Shown: piece after piece, positions 49,161 to 60,637 of the stretch
Numbering within the stretch: position 1 is the stretch's first letter
Layout of the letters: the number at the start of each line of letters is the position of its first letter
DNA from: Artemisia argyi
Lineage: Eukaryota; Streptophyta; Magnoliopsida; Asterales; Asteraceae
Length of the DNA: 64,000 bases
Assembly (NCBI GenBank): GCA_030686995.1
Contig: CM060704.1
Location: 116,352,042-116,416,041, forward strand
Direction of reading: 5' to 3'
Position numbers and translations under genes: made by a program
Notes under the pieces: generated by a model
Database searches by the model: none
The model's input: only the letters and a program-made list of their open reading frames with translations
Told to the model about the DNA's origin: nothing

Positions 49161-51237
49161 ATGGGGAGTCGCAAGAAGAACGGGTATGTGTGTAAGAAGA
49201 AGAAGAAGAACAAGAACAAGAACAAGAAGAAGACGAATATCGTCTCATCAACGAAGAAGAAGAAGAAGAATATCGTCTCATCTCAGAATGATGTAAGAAA
49301 TTAATTATTCTTGTATATGTGTTTCGTGACTTTCAAATTTTTGATGTTTTATTTATTTGCTATTTGTTCAGCTCGTGACAAAATTTTCCCAAATGCGATT
49401 AAATGAGAGGAGGAGGGGTAAAGGATCAAATAGTGATCAGGTCAGTGCGTTTTGTTTTCGTGTTTTTTGATTTATTTACTATTAGAGAATCGGCTATTAA
49501 AGCAGCTGTTTTGATAATCATAGGTATTGTGCATCTGTTCCATTTTTAAGCATGATATATTATACTAAAATATGTCCCTGGTCCTAGTCCTCACTTGAAT
49601 CGTCACCAGTTAAAAAAACAACAACATACCTTACAAAAAGAACATTTTTTCAGATCCTGTAATGCCTTACAGCTTTTTGCCCCTGTTAACAACAAAGTCA
49701 TTTAACGTCTGTTTTTTTCTTTTTCAGCTCGATAAAGATTTTCTCAAGATGGATGTTGCACAGTTGCGTGATCCTGCGTATCCTATTGGTATGTTTTTGT
49801 CCTTTTTCTTATCTATTGTTTGTGCTTGCTAACTATTATAAGAAATTACATGTCAACAAGTTCACTTCATTTCATTTCACAGGTGGGCTTCCATTGCATT
49901 TTAGGGTCGTTATTCAGGATGCAGTTGCCCTCATGGAAGATTTGGAGGAAAAACCGGGTGACTTATCTCTCCGGCAAGAGCTAGCTTTTGCCAAATCTCG
50001 AATATATATGATTACTCCTTTCCTTAAGTCCGTGGGGTATCTTCCAAGAGACTGGGATTTGTAAGTTCCATGCCTCTCTTCTTACCATTCCCATTTCTTA
50101 TCCATTCTTTTGTCTAACGTTATTGTTATATTTCAATCTGATGCATCATGTATCTATGGTTAGATGTCTTTCTTTTAAAGTTGAAGAAACTGGATATAGC
50201 GTATACTAATTATAGTCCCATTTAGATTAATATCTAAAGCCTAATTAAGAATATTGTCTACCCCATTGGCATCTTCGTGGTTATTTGCCTGCTTTTGAAC
50301 CCTCACCAAGTCTTAAACTTCAATGCAAGGCTAAGAAAATTTCCCTAAATGACCAAAATTGTGATACGTCTCAGAACATGGCCTGTTTTCCCTGTTCATG
50401 TTAAAGGCTCTTGTCTCTAAATGACCTAGCCCGCGTGTGTTTATCAATAGGGAGGTCCAATTATATACACAACATATAAATTTTACCTTGATGGACCCTG
50501 TCTGTCTCTGATTATTCAATGTGTCGGGTTTCAACTCAAATCTGGTCTGACCTACTAGTATAATATAATAATACTGTGTAAAAGAGTCCCTCGTAAACAT
50601 TTGCACTTTATGTTGGTGGTCTTACTTGAGTCAACTTTTTCGCTTTTATTTTTATGTAAGATGTATTTACTTATGCTCGGCTATTGCCTAGGCAATTTTA
50701 TATCTAAGGGATACAATGATGGGGATTAATCATTGATGCTTGATGTTACTATAAATTAAGTGGGCTGATGTGCGTCGAGATTATCTATTAAATTAGCTGG
50801 ATCATGCCCTGAATCACGATTCATTTATTTGGATCATGATCGATTTAGTTAGAACACCCAAAACCAGCCCTTGTCAAGCTGAAAATCGCGAATGCTAGAA
50901 CACAATGTTTCTGTATGCTGTGTATCTTTATTTCATCGTGAGCTGGGCTGACCTTGTTTTATTTCACTTTGTTATCATAAACTGATAATTATGTGATGGT
51001 GAATATATGTTGAAAATGGCTTTTCCTTAATTCAAAGTTCACAAAAATAAGAAATTCTTGTTCCTACTGTTGTCTGTTGCAGACAAGTATTTATTGTTTA
51101 GCTTGCCATTATGTATAGTATTCTGTTTTGTATCAATGCAAATTTCTTCCTTTTGATTAATCTTTTGTATAACTTATCTATCCTACTCTTACAGTGACAA
51201 TGTGGATCTGCCCAGTGCAAGGTTCCTTGTGGGATAG
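49161..51237 (+). CDS. Unrecognised gene, five exons, 160 residues
   Basis: Exons: 49161-49292, 49372-49440, 49728-49788, 49883-50060 and 51195-51237, with GT-AG borders and phases that join to 483 bp. The N-terminus (1-44) is very basic (CKKKKKNKNKNKKK), which suggests a nuclear or nucleolar localisation signal. The C-terminal part reads DFLKMDVAQLRDPAYPIGG, LPLHFRVVIQDAVALMEDLE, ELAFAKSRIYMITPFLKSVG and LPSARFLVG, a largely helical domain that I do not recognise. I chose ATG 49161, following GTTAGGGTTTCATTC; ATG 49059 would add 34 residues. Every exon is free of stop codons in the right phase, so I think the gene is real, although a captured fragment with an intact frame is possible given the neighbours. 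Confidence 0.6.
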
Positions 51238-52071
51238 AGATGATCTACTTTCGTGGAGCTGCAAGCATGTTTTGTATTTTGTGTGGGTCTTTTATGTTGC
51301 GCTTATTGAGCATGTTGTTTTTCTTCTGAACTATTTGTGGCATGGCCGGGTCAAATGAAAGAAGCTATTTGTGACATGTATGCTATTCTAGCTGTTTGTA
51401 TAACCAGGGTTTATGAATGTCTTCTACGCCACACTTACGTTTGTTTTTGTTTTGTATCAATAGTGCCTCCATTGAAGTTGTAGTTTTATGCATTGTATTA
51501 TATGCTTATTGTTATACCGGCACACTGATCACTTGGTTTGCCCAAGGCCCAGGGAATTACTGTACCAATGCTACACCCCTCCCAAGTAATTCACATTATT
51601 TTTTCTCAGGTACCATTCAGTAACTGCAACCCTCCAATGCTACAATCCTCCAAGTAACTACATATGCTAAATTACCATTTAAGATTGCCCTAGTCGTATC
51701 ATTCTCCCACTGCAAATGTTTTGCAAACTGGTCAATGAAGGCTTTAGAAGAAATATGTCATTTGCTCTCAATTCCAACTCCTAGCTAATGATGGTCACTG
51801 AGATAGGTGTTCATTGCCATGATCTCAAAGTGTTGATTGGTCCAATTTTTTTTTCAATGAGATAGTTTTGAAAAATTGATGTGGACATATTTTTCTTATT
51901 ATAAAAAAATTGAATCGTACACAATCTCCACCGGTGTTGTTGAAGATTGGAGATCTGTACTACACTATAAATTTGATTTTAGAAACAAAATTAGCTTTGG
52001 GAGAAACTATCAACCTTAGAGTTAATCATGAACACTAAAATGTTACTTAACCTTCAAATAAGTTATGATCG
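51238..52071. other. 3' flank and intergenic DNA
   Basis: This is the likely 3' UTR of the preceding gene, then AT-rich DNA up to the CACTA terminus. No other feature is seen. Confidence 0.4.
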
Positions 52072-52204
52072 CACTACAAAATTTTTGACATATACTCACT
52101 AAAACTTTTCCCCACTAAAATTTTTATAAGTCACGAAAAAGTAACAAATAAACAAAAACATATAAAAGTAAAACTTTGACATAATATTTTGAATTTTTGT
52201 GCTG

Positions 52205-52345
52205 ATTAATAATTATGTTGTTTAGAGCTGATTATGTGCTTATTAATAGTTGAATTAGTAAGAGTTTTATGTGCTTATTAATAGTTATGTTGTTTGCAGC
52301 TGATTATGTGCTTATTAATAGTTGAATTAGTAAGAAATTAGATGT
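52205..52345. repeat. Imperfect tandem repeat
   Basis: TGTGCTTATTAATAGTTGAA and GCTGATTATGTGCTTATTAA recur two to three times within 140 bp near the left end of CACTA element 1. Confidence 0.7.
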
Positions 52346-53504
52346 TAATTTGTGTAGATATTGACCGATTAGAGGTGAGTTGAAGTGAATTTAACTTGAT
52401 GCTTGCAATTTAACGTAAATTTGAGCATAGAAGTTAGGTTCTATTTACTCGACTAAACTCAATTGCTGATTTGTCAAAAAATGAAAAATCGATGAGTTGA
52501 ATTGAATTTTGGCTAGAATATGTGATTACTTTGGAACTAGTATTGAATGACTCAATTTCTGACTAAATATATCGACTTGATATGTAATTTTAGGATTTTG
52601 AGCTAATGTAATGAAACAAATTAAGCGTAGAAATTCTGTTTGGTTATAAGAGGTGTCTACAATATGTAAGTGGTGTTCACGCTCTTTGGACTGTTTCATA
52701 TGCTCTAGTTTATTTATGCCACGACAATACAGCACTTAGGATGTTCCCACTGAAAGTGTAGCTCAAATCCCTTCAATAAGTTATGGTAAAAAAGTGCTTA
52801 TCTGAAAGTGTAGCTTAAATCTCTTTCATAAACGATTATAATCAATATTGTAATTTTTGTTATTTTTAATCATTTTTATTTGTTAAGCAAATAAAAGGTG
52901 GACAAAATTGCCCAGTTTCAGTTGGAACCGACCCCGTTACCATTCTTGTCTACCTCAGTTTCATACAGATTATATATCAAAGTTTTATTTAACAATGTGT
53001 TTGATGTCATACCATAGAGTGGTCAATATCTTTCGTTAATTACAAAACGACTCCAACAAGATTCAAAACTACTTTGCTCAGATACACCCAAATTGTGTGA
53101 ATGCATGATCAGGTTGAAGGATTTTATGTAAGAATTGTATAATACGAGTACTAAAGTTTGATTACTACTACTAGTCAACTGTACTGCACTGATAGTTGGC
53201 TCGAGTTTGACTGCTTTTAAATGTTGTAGGAACTAGGAAGAGATTGAACTTATGGCAGACACGGTTCGGAAGCATTAAGATTTTCTATCTCTTGGTCAAA
53301 ACTGATCTCAAGTATGTTCACTTAATATAAGTCAGTTATAACCTATAACAAAATCTTACTTACTCTTCCTGTGTTCCTTATGTGTAGTCTAATTATTTGT
53401 AGATGTGAAAGCTAGCCAAAGAGCCAAAGCGTGATTATTAGTGAGAAAAAGAAGAAGAAGATCCGTTCTAAGTCAAGTGAGCCTCACGTATTTTATGGAT
53501 ATTA

Positions 53505-53695
53505 CGCTGGGTTTGGTTTAAAATGGGCCCCTTTTGTAGTAAGGGGCAGTTTTGGTTGGGTTCAGTTTAAATGGGTAGGTTGGGTACGGTTTATAATGGG
53601 TCACTGGGTCACTTTTGTAGCACGGGTCAGTTTAGGTTGGGTTTAGGTTGAATGGGTCAGTTTAGGTTGAGTTTGGTTTAAAATAGGTCACTGAA
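53505..53695. repeat. GT-rich minisatellite-like array
   Basis: Irregular repeats of about 20 bp with the core GGGTCAGTTTAGGTTGGG or GGTTTAAAATGGGTCA. Similar phrases reappear near 56990-57050. Confidence 0.7.
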
Positions 53696-53906
53696 GTGAT
53701 GTAATTGATATGGTTAACAGAGTATGAGTATGCAAATAGTATGTAGATTCTTGTACTTTGATAATTATGTTACATGGTGATACTTGTACTTTGTTGTCAT
53801 TTTGTATTGAAAACTGCTCAAATGGTGCACAGCTTGTATGTATAGCATACCTTACCTTTTTTGAGTTTTATAGTTGTAGAATGCTAGTACATCCTCTCTC
53901 TGTATG

Positions 53907-54519
53907 CACCGACGGAGCCAGTAGGGGGGCTAGAAGGTGCTTGGCCCCCCCTAACCAGCTCAACTGCCTTAGATATATATGAGAGGAACCACCTTAGATT
54001 AGTTTCATTTTGATGAAAAAGCAAAGAAGGAACTTTAGTTCCGGCCATAAGATAGACAAAGAAGATGAAGGTGTAGGTGAGAGAAAAATAAAAAGTGATA
54101 AAGACTTGTATTGGACTATTGGTAACTGGAATATGTAGTGTACAGCAGGAGTAAGTTTATGGTCAAAAGTCAAAATCTTGTAATCCGTAATTTTATTTTA
54201 TTTTATTTGTTTTATGTGTCAACTACATTGAAGCATACACTATATTTTGTTTTGCGGTGTACTCCGTATTATAAATGAACTTTTGTTAAACTATACGAAA
54301 TCTGTTTGTCCACATAAATTTGAAACTTTTTTAGTTTATCTAACATGTTTTGTTATAAAACTGTCACGGAGTCACTGTAACGTATTTACTATCTCCATTA
54401 TACTTTTAACTATAGCATTTAAATCGACACAATCTTACGCCCTTTTACTAATTATACCATAAAAGAAAAAAGAAAAAAAATTAGGCCCCCCTTAACGCAA
54501 ATTCCTGGCTCCGTCCCTG
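53907..54519. mobile_element. hAT MITE nested in CACTA element 1
   Basis: Inverted ends CACCGACGGAGCCAG and CTGGCTCCGTCCCTG lie between perfect 8-bp TSDs TCTGTATG (53899-53906 and 54520-54527). The subterminal GGCCCCCCCTAA / TTAGGCCCCCCTTAA arms match. It is 613 bp with no ORF of note. Confidence 0.92.
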
Positions 54520-54639
54520 TCTGTATGACCACTGTATTTGCTGTTCCGTTTATAAATAGTATGTAGATTCTTCTTCAACGGGTAAAGTGAAGTAGTTTAC
54601 TATGATCTGCAGGTTTTATTATTAATGCCAACATCTATT

Positions 54640-55655
54640 ATAATCAGGTTGTCAGGCTGTGTGCAAAATCAAGGGAAGATGTGAGCTCACCTGTTGAGCA
54701 TTTGACACTTCATTATCCAAAAAAAAAAAAAAAAAAAAAGTAGCTTGAACTTAATTTTTTTTTTAAAAGGTTCGGCATCTTGATACATCTGAGAAGAGTG
54801 AACTCCACAAGCTGCAGCAATTGAAAGATGAACAAGGTGAGTGTCAAGTCCATCCTCACCCCTTTATGCATGTGGATAGCAAGTTATCTTATGTGTTCCT
54901 TAGTATTATAATGTAGGCAAATAATATAACCTTGATGTGGCCACACCAACCTTCCCGAAAGGGGAGTGTTTACCCGGTTTGTGTGTGTGGTGGTGGACCG
55001 AAACCCCATGGATTAGTCAGCCAAAAGGTCGGACCTTGGTTACCAAAAATTATCTGTGTTAAATTGGTACACAGATGCAACTTTTAGCTGTAACTTGGAC
55101 CACTGGTGACTGAACCTCCTTTTACAAATATATACAGGGGAGTTATCTAGCAGTGATGAGAAGTGTAGAGCACTAAAGCGAGCACTAAATCTCTTGAAAA
55201 ATAGTGTAATTTTGTAGTTGATTATGGATAGGGGCGGATGTATGTAGAACCCAGGGGTAGCGGTCGCTACCCCTAAACTTTTTCCCGGTAGTGTAATTTT
55301 AGCGATTTTTGGCGATTTTTTGCCATTTTTTGGCGATTTCGCGACCCCTGAAGCAAATTTTCGCTACCCCTAAACAAATTTTCGTATTTCGCTACCCCTA
55401 AACTTGGCTCCTAGTTCCGCCCCTGATTATGGATGAGTATTGTCTACTTATTTAAGTCGAGTTCATTGTGTTTGTCCAATGTCTAGCAAGTTTTGGGACT
55501 ATACATGATTTTTGAAGGTTGTCTTCATTTTCGCAGTCGTTGCTGAGAGGCAGATTCTTACAAAATGAAAGGTCTGTGGAGGATGAGAGGCCTTCTTCAG
55601 TTGCAGCAAGTGAATTGGTCCATCTGAGACAGCGTCACACTGTATCTGGTTTGAG
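54640..55655 (+). pseudogene. RING-type E3 ligase-like exon fragments
   Basis: The exon at about 55539-55655 reads LRGRFLQNERSVEDERPSSV, then AASELVHLRQRHTVSGLR, followed by GT. The next AG at about 55830 is followed by EGFWS. This resembles a plant RING/U-box E3 family in which LRxRFLxN, SxAASEL.QLRQR..VSGLREGFRSRLE is conserved, as I remember it. Earlier exon-like pieces at 54648-54715 and 54768-54830 (LDTSEKSELHKLQQLKDEQG) may belong to the same or another gene. No RING finger cysteines are present. A hAT MITE (55229-55425) has inserted among the pieces. Confidence 0.5.
55229..55425. mobile_element. Small hAT MITE nested in CACTA element 1
   Basis: Ends TAGGGGCGGATGTA and TAGTTCCGCCCCTG, interior repeats of CGCTACCCCTAAA, and perfect 8-bp TSDs ATTATGGA (55221-55228 and 55426-55433). 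It is 197 bp. Confidence 0.92.
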
Positions 55656-57104
55656 GTATGCGCTAATTGAAGCTTCTGTACTTCTCAGTTTCTGATTAAG
55701 AGATTTTGCTTTGTTTGTCACATCTATGGCTCTAAAGCATCTTGAATAAAAGGTTAAATAGTATGTGTATGAGTTAATTTTTTTTTTCTTTTCTTATTCT
55801 CGTTTAATGGTGTGCTCCCTCTTGACCAGGGAAGGGTTCTGGTCCATATCATAAAGTCAGGTAAGGAACCATTCTGAATACCAATTATTCTAACATATAT
55901 ATTACTGATTCTACAAATGATGAGACTCACATAAACTGATAAACCCTTGACAGGAGGCTGAACAGGAGTTCCACGGTAGCAACTGTTGGAATTATTATAT
56001 CATGACCTTCATATAAATAAACCAAGTACATCAAAGTGAGCATGAGCGGAAGCAATTATAATAGATCGAATAACATGTAATTAATTAATCAATTATTTAA
56101 ATCGTAAACGTACCTTTGTGATTCTAGCCCGAACAAGAATCAATGCAATCTTCCGGAACCAAGAACCCTAATTAGGGTTTATAAGGATTATATGAATTAC
56201 CCCTTACCTTTTTTTAATTCAATCCAAGAATCAAACAATAATGTGTTTGAATCACGTTCTTGTACACACGTACTAATTCAAGAAAAAGTTTATGCAAGTA
56301 ATAAACACAAAACTTGTTTAGATTAATAAAATCGAAACCCTTAGGGGTTTAGTTTGATAAATCGACAAGCACAAAAGAAAGGAGAGAAAAACACCAAGAT
56401 GTGTGTGTACAAGTTATGAGAAAAACCTACATCTTGGGTTTGCTTATATACTACACAAAACTTGAAGCTCAAGGCACAATGGAGGTGGGTTGCACTCCTT
56501 GGGCCGATCGGTTTGGCATCCCCTAGGAGATTCCGAAACCTTCCCTTGTTTCCATGTTTTGTCTAGTATTACTTTCCTAATCTTTGTTTAATAAATAATT
56601 AGTCATTAATCAATAATACTAATTATTATTATTTGTTTTGTGTTTAATAATTAATTATAACATTTTATAAATAATTATTACTTTTTCTCTTCATACGTAT
56701 TGTGTGCAATCCCGTGATCTCGAGTTCGATCCTAACATACGTCTACTAAAATAATGTCCATATTCTAACAACAACTTGCTCCTGAATTTCGAGAAGTACG
56801 CACAACTTCAGTTGAAAACCTTCTATATGTGAAAGAAGATCTCATAATTCCACATGTAAGGAATTTTGTACCCTATTTACATATATTTGTTCTAGTTGTT
56901 TCGTTTATTATTGGTCAGGTTTGTTAGCATAAACAATTAGTACGGGTCAGCTTATAAACAATTATAGGTTTATACTAAAAGTGACCCATATCATGCTATT
57001 AGATTTAATGGGTCAGTTTAGTATGGGTCAGTTTTAATCAAACGTCACAATAATCAGGTCCAATTTGTTTGTTCAAACTATGATAACCAGATAGGTCTAA
57101 TGAA

Positions 57105-57278
57105 GCGTATGCTGCTGGTTGTCCTAGTTGTTTGCTTTATGTGCTTATATCTCGAGGCAACCCTAGATGTCCTCGTTGCAGCACGACCATCACATTCCCT
57201 GAGCCCGTCCAGACACCGACCTCCATGGTGATTAAGAAACCCCGAATTGATCTTAACTGTACTATGATGAGTTAGATA
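57105..57278 (+). pseudogene. Zinc-ribbon protein C-terminal exon (GIR-like)
   Basis: The frame reads AGCPSCLLYVLISRGNPRCP, then RC, VIKKPRIDLN, ending at a TAG at 57276-57278. The CxxC-x12-CxxC spacing and the GCPxCLxYVxxS..xPxCPxC pattern match the short plant proteins related to GL2-INTERACTING REPRESSOR, which act as transcriptional co-repressor adaptors. Only the terminal exon is recognisable. An exon-like piece upstream (LAPEFREVRTTSVENLLYV, about 56770-56855) may belong to it or to another gene. It is probably a captured fragment within CACTA element 1 and not an independent gene. Confidence 0.55.
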
Positions 57279-57691
57279 GTTGCTAGTTGCTTTTAATCAT
57301 AGTGGTAAACTGGGGTTATATTAGTCTTACTAAAGTGTAAGTTCGTTAGTGTAAATGATATAGCCAACATGGAAAAAAGAACATTACAAAATGACATACT
57401 GATATGCTCTATTCCTTATGCTTTGCTTATACTAGTACTAGTTTTGCACCTTGTTAAACAAATAGAGTACATTTTGAATCAAATGAGATTTTTCTATGTG
57501 TAAAACCTGTAATTGTTCCCATACATAAACCTGTAGAAGTGACCAATATCAAATTACAGGTTTATACTAAAAGTGACCCATGTCAAATTCTGAAACTTTT
57601 ATCTCTTTAAAGTCATAATTCCCATACATAAATCTGTAATTGTTCTTTTTGTCGTATTTGTTTGTTTTAATCGATATGAAGTTGGTTAATA

Positions 57692-58462
57692 CTTTTCGTT
57701 TTTACTTTCTGATGTAACAGTTTGAGGAGTAAGACGAGGACAGTCGCTAGTTGAGTCATGTCACGTGTAAATATGAAGATATTCATTTCCTGTAAATCGT
57801 AACCAGATTTGTGTTTAGAACCTGGAAAATATTTGTGTTTTGAATATGAGATTAATGTGTAAACCTGGAAAATTTTGTGTTTTGAATGTGATTACTGTGT
57901 TTAGAACCTGGAAAATATTTGTGTTTTGAATATGATTTAAGATAAAATTGCCTGTATGGTAGTATCATTTGGGGATACAAAAAGTGTTATTTATGAATTA
58001 GCTTTACTCACTGATCATTTAGTCACTAAAAGTGAACCTTTGCTCACTATTAGTTGTAAAAGAAAGTGGCTAAAACATTTTAAATAGGCTTTGGTGTAAA
58101 AGAGATTGACACCTTTGCCTACTAAAAGAGAATAGTCACTAAAAATTTGACCCTTTTGCTTACTAAATATTGTGTAAGGATAGACTTTTAGTGATGGCTT
58201 CAGTAGTGACTGTTTTCTTTTTAGTGGGAGTTGCCAAAATAGCCTTTAGCAACTATTTTCTTATCTTTTGCTCACACTTGAATTAGTGAGCACATGTCAC
58301 AAATTTTGTAGTGTGAGATGAAACTTGCGATGAACTACATGGAGGATCAATGGATTTGTCTATGATGTTCACACAAGTTTTGTGGTCAAGTCTCACTTTT
58401 GCAAAATAAAATCTCTAGGCACTTGACGTAGATGAAGTTAATGATGGTGAAGATCAATTCAC
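57692..58462. repeat. Direct duplication, left copy
   Basis: A 771-bp segment starting CTTTTCGTTTTTACTTTC and ending GAAGATCAATTCAC, nearly identical to 61308-62101. It includes the right terminus of CACTA element 1 (58313). Confidence 0.95.
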
Positions 58463-58763
58463 TACTACATAAAAGGCTTTTAAGACCTGTTCACTGACTA
58501 TTCGAGACCGGTTTTTGATGGGGTCTCTAAGTGGGGGGCTCTCCATGTGAAAGTCAAATAAAGACCGGTTTAAAAACAGGTCTCGATATGACGAAAATAG
58601 TCCGGTTTAGCTTAAAACCGGTCTTGATATGAAGTTAAAAAAAAAAAAAAAAAATCAAATAGAGGCCGGTTCTTAAGCTTAAAACATGTCTTTTTACTCT
58701 ATAGAGACCGGTGTTCCATCCTAAAACCGGTCTCTACATTATCTTTAGAAATTAAAAAATTGC

Positions 58764-59032
58764 GCTGTTTGGAATTGATTATTGTAACTGCTACGGATGG
58801 ACTGATATGAGATTGTTTATAGGAAACACCAGCCCGCATAGAGATTGTTTGGTATTGCCTATTGAAGTTGCTAATAAAGGCTATTTGAGATTGTTTATTG
58901 GCAATCCCAAACATCGCTTATACACAACTTTAATAAGGAATTCCAAACACTCCCTTTACGAGCTCAAGTTTCTGTAAGCGATCCCGAAACATTCCCTTTT
59001 ATTAGCAATTCCAATAAGCAATTCCAAACAGC
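58764..59032. mobile_element. MITE-like inverted-repeat element nested in CACTA element 2
   Basis: Ends GCTGTTTGGAATTG and CAATTCCAAACAGC are perfect inverted repeats, with AGATTGTTTATTGG / AATTCCAATAAGC motifs inside. It is 269 bp. No clear TSD was found. Confidence 0.6.
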
Positions 59033-59261
59033 TCCGTAATCATCTTCAGTAAGGAAAGCAATACATAAACACTCAAGTTTTATTACTAGTACATGTCAAA
59101 GTATGTTAGTAAAAGTATAACCATATAGACCCATTATGATACAAGAAGAATCTACTATGACCAGGTTAATTAGTTGATAAAAGTATAGAAGGATGACATG
59201 CAGGTGGGTGTTTGTGTGCAAATGAATCGAGCAAGTGTTCTAGAGTCCTTTTTTTTATTAT

Positions 59262-59860
59262 TTTTTTTCTCAATAATTGCAGCCCGCATGATAAGGAGTC
59301 CTCTTTTTTCCAATAATCGAAGCCCGCGTGAATAAGGAGTCCTCTTTTTTCCAACAATCGCGGCCCGCATTATATCAATCTTCCCTTTATATAACCTCAC
59401 ATATATTGACTCTGTAACAAAATTAAGAAAAGCATGTAAATACAAAAGTGCTAGTCTTTGCATGCAACATTCAAATATGAATAGACCCAAAACAATACCA
59501 TAAGGGTAACATTTCTTCTTCATTACTCATTACAATTGAAGTGAACATAAACCTGCAGGCATGCCTTTCTCGAGATGGTCCTCACTCGTTCTTAATGTTT
59601 TTAACCCAGTCATTGCTTTGCGGCTGAAACAAGTAAATAACAAAGAACAACAAAAACATATTGTTATTAATATTATAAGCACGCACACTCACACGCACAC
59701 TTGCCTGATTCATTTGCAAGGTATTGTCTGAAAAAGTATGACCCGAATGGTCCAGAACATATTCGAACTTCTTAAAGCTTTCAAATTTTTTCTGAACCTC
59801 TGCATTGTCAAGTGCTGCTACTCGGCTAACTCCAGCATGAAGGTCCACTCGCACATCTTT
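59262..59860 (-). pseudogene. Ubiquitin-conjugating enzyme E2 fragment (large plant UBC type)
   Basis: Read on the minus strand: an exon at about 59850-59706 (GVSRVAALDNAEVQKKFESF, KKFEYVLDHSGHTF), then about 59625-59585 (QSNDWVKNIKNE), then about 59412-59330 (ESIYVRLYKGKIDIMRAAIV, GKKRTPYSRGL). The order and motifs match plant E2s of the UBC23/24/38 type, with FKQFDxVEDxSDHxY, P.xWxKKIQxEW, ETIYVRxYExRxDLxRAAIVG and GTPYHDGLF. The exon 1 donor appears to be GC (AG|GCAAGT). The active-site Cys region is missing, and the last exon runs into a tandem duplication. It is inactive as an enzyme. Confidence 0.72.
59265..59375. repeat. Tandem repeat of about 44 bp inside the E2 exon
   Basis: Three partial copies of a unit containing AAGGAGTCCTCTTTTTTCCA and AGCCCGC on the + strand. 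The repeat extends the E2 reading frame with repeated protein-like sequence (RAAIVGKKRTPYSRG, then RAAIIEKK). Confidence 0.85.
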
Positions 59861-60580
59861 CGCTTCTCAAGGAATACAATTGCAATTGTTGATCAGTAAC
59901 TACATGTCATATCATACAGATTCAGTGATAGAAATCTTTTGAAAACCGATCAAAAGGTCAGAGTAATGGTTTGTAACTATTTTACGCTAACATATGATTC
60001 ATTTGTGATGCCACAAGAAATTAGATATAAGCTGATACACATATTCGGATTATGTCTTGAAAGTGCTGACACTATAACGTGAGTGGCTAGACCATACTGA
60101 TCCAACTTACTGAATTTCTTATAACTATAAGTTTTGATAAAACCGATCACAAAACACCGCCTTAAGATCATAAACACAAACAAAATTTCCATGATCATAC
60201 TACACAAACTTTACAGTCAACTTAAAACCAATCGAAGTTCGCGGGTTACATCAAATGATTAAAAATATCTACTCAACTATATTATCCCAAACACATTTCG
60301 CCGGTTGCATCAAACTGATTAAAGACTTGCTCATTTTCTTTTTTTCTTTCTTTTTTTTTTTTCTTTTTTCTTTTTTTGCAAATCAAGTAAAGACATCTAC
60401 AAACAAATATTTTCTCCCAATCTTCTTGAACACTAAACTCAATTCCAAATAAGCACTAATAAAGCTATACCTTTATAACATACTTATATCAAATACATAA
60501 AATCAAAGTCAACTCATGTAAACAAATTCCAATGTCATCATCATCGCTAATTCAAACAATTCAAAAATAAATCCAACATT

Positions 60581-60581
60581 A

Positions 60582-60617
<36 letters not shown>

Positions 60618-60637
60618 AGAAGAAGAAGAAGAATACC
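60581..60637. repeat. Poly(A) followed by (GAA)n
   Basis: About 35 A residues, then roughly seven GAA units inside CACTA element 2. Confidence 0.85.

Larger units (their letters stand above)
52072..58313. mobile_element. CACTA-type element 1 with host-gene fragments
   Basis: The left end CACTACAAAATTTTTGACAT (52072) and right end (inverse CACTACAAAATTTGTGACAT, ending 58313) match for over 30 bp, continuing through CTCACTAA. Subterminal TCACTAAAA-type repeats are dense at the right. No transposase is visible. The interior carries gene fragments and two hAT MITEs. A 3-bp TSD is not evident (TCG against TGA), so the element may have been rearranged at one side. Confidence 0.72.

Noticed and set aside
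54930..55095. Possible further SINE (CCTTCCCGAAAGGGGAG region)
   Set aside because: The sequence looks repeat-derived, but I found no A/B boxes with confidence and no TSD.
60255..60452. Phe-rich open frame near 60.3 kb
   Set aside because: It is a translation of a T-rich tract inside CACTA element 2.
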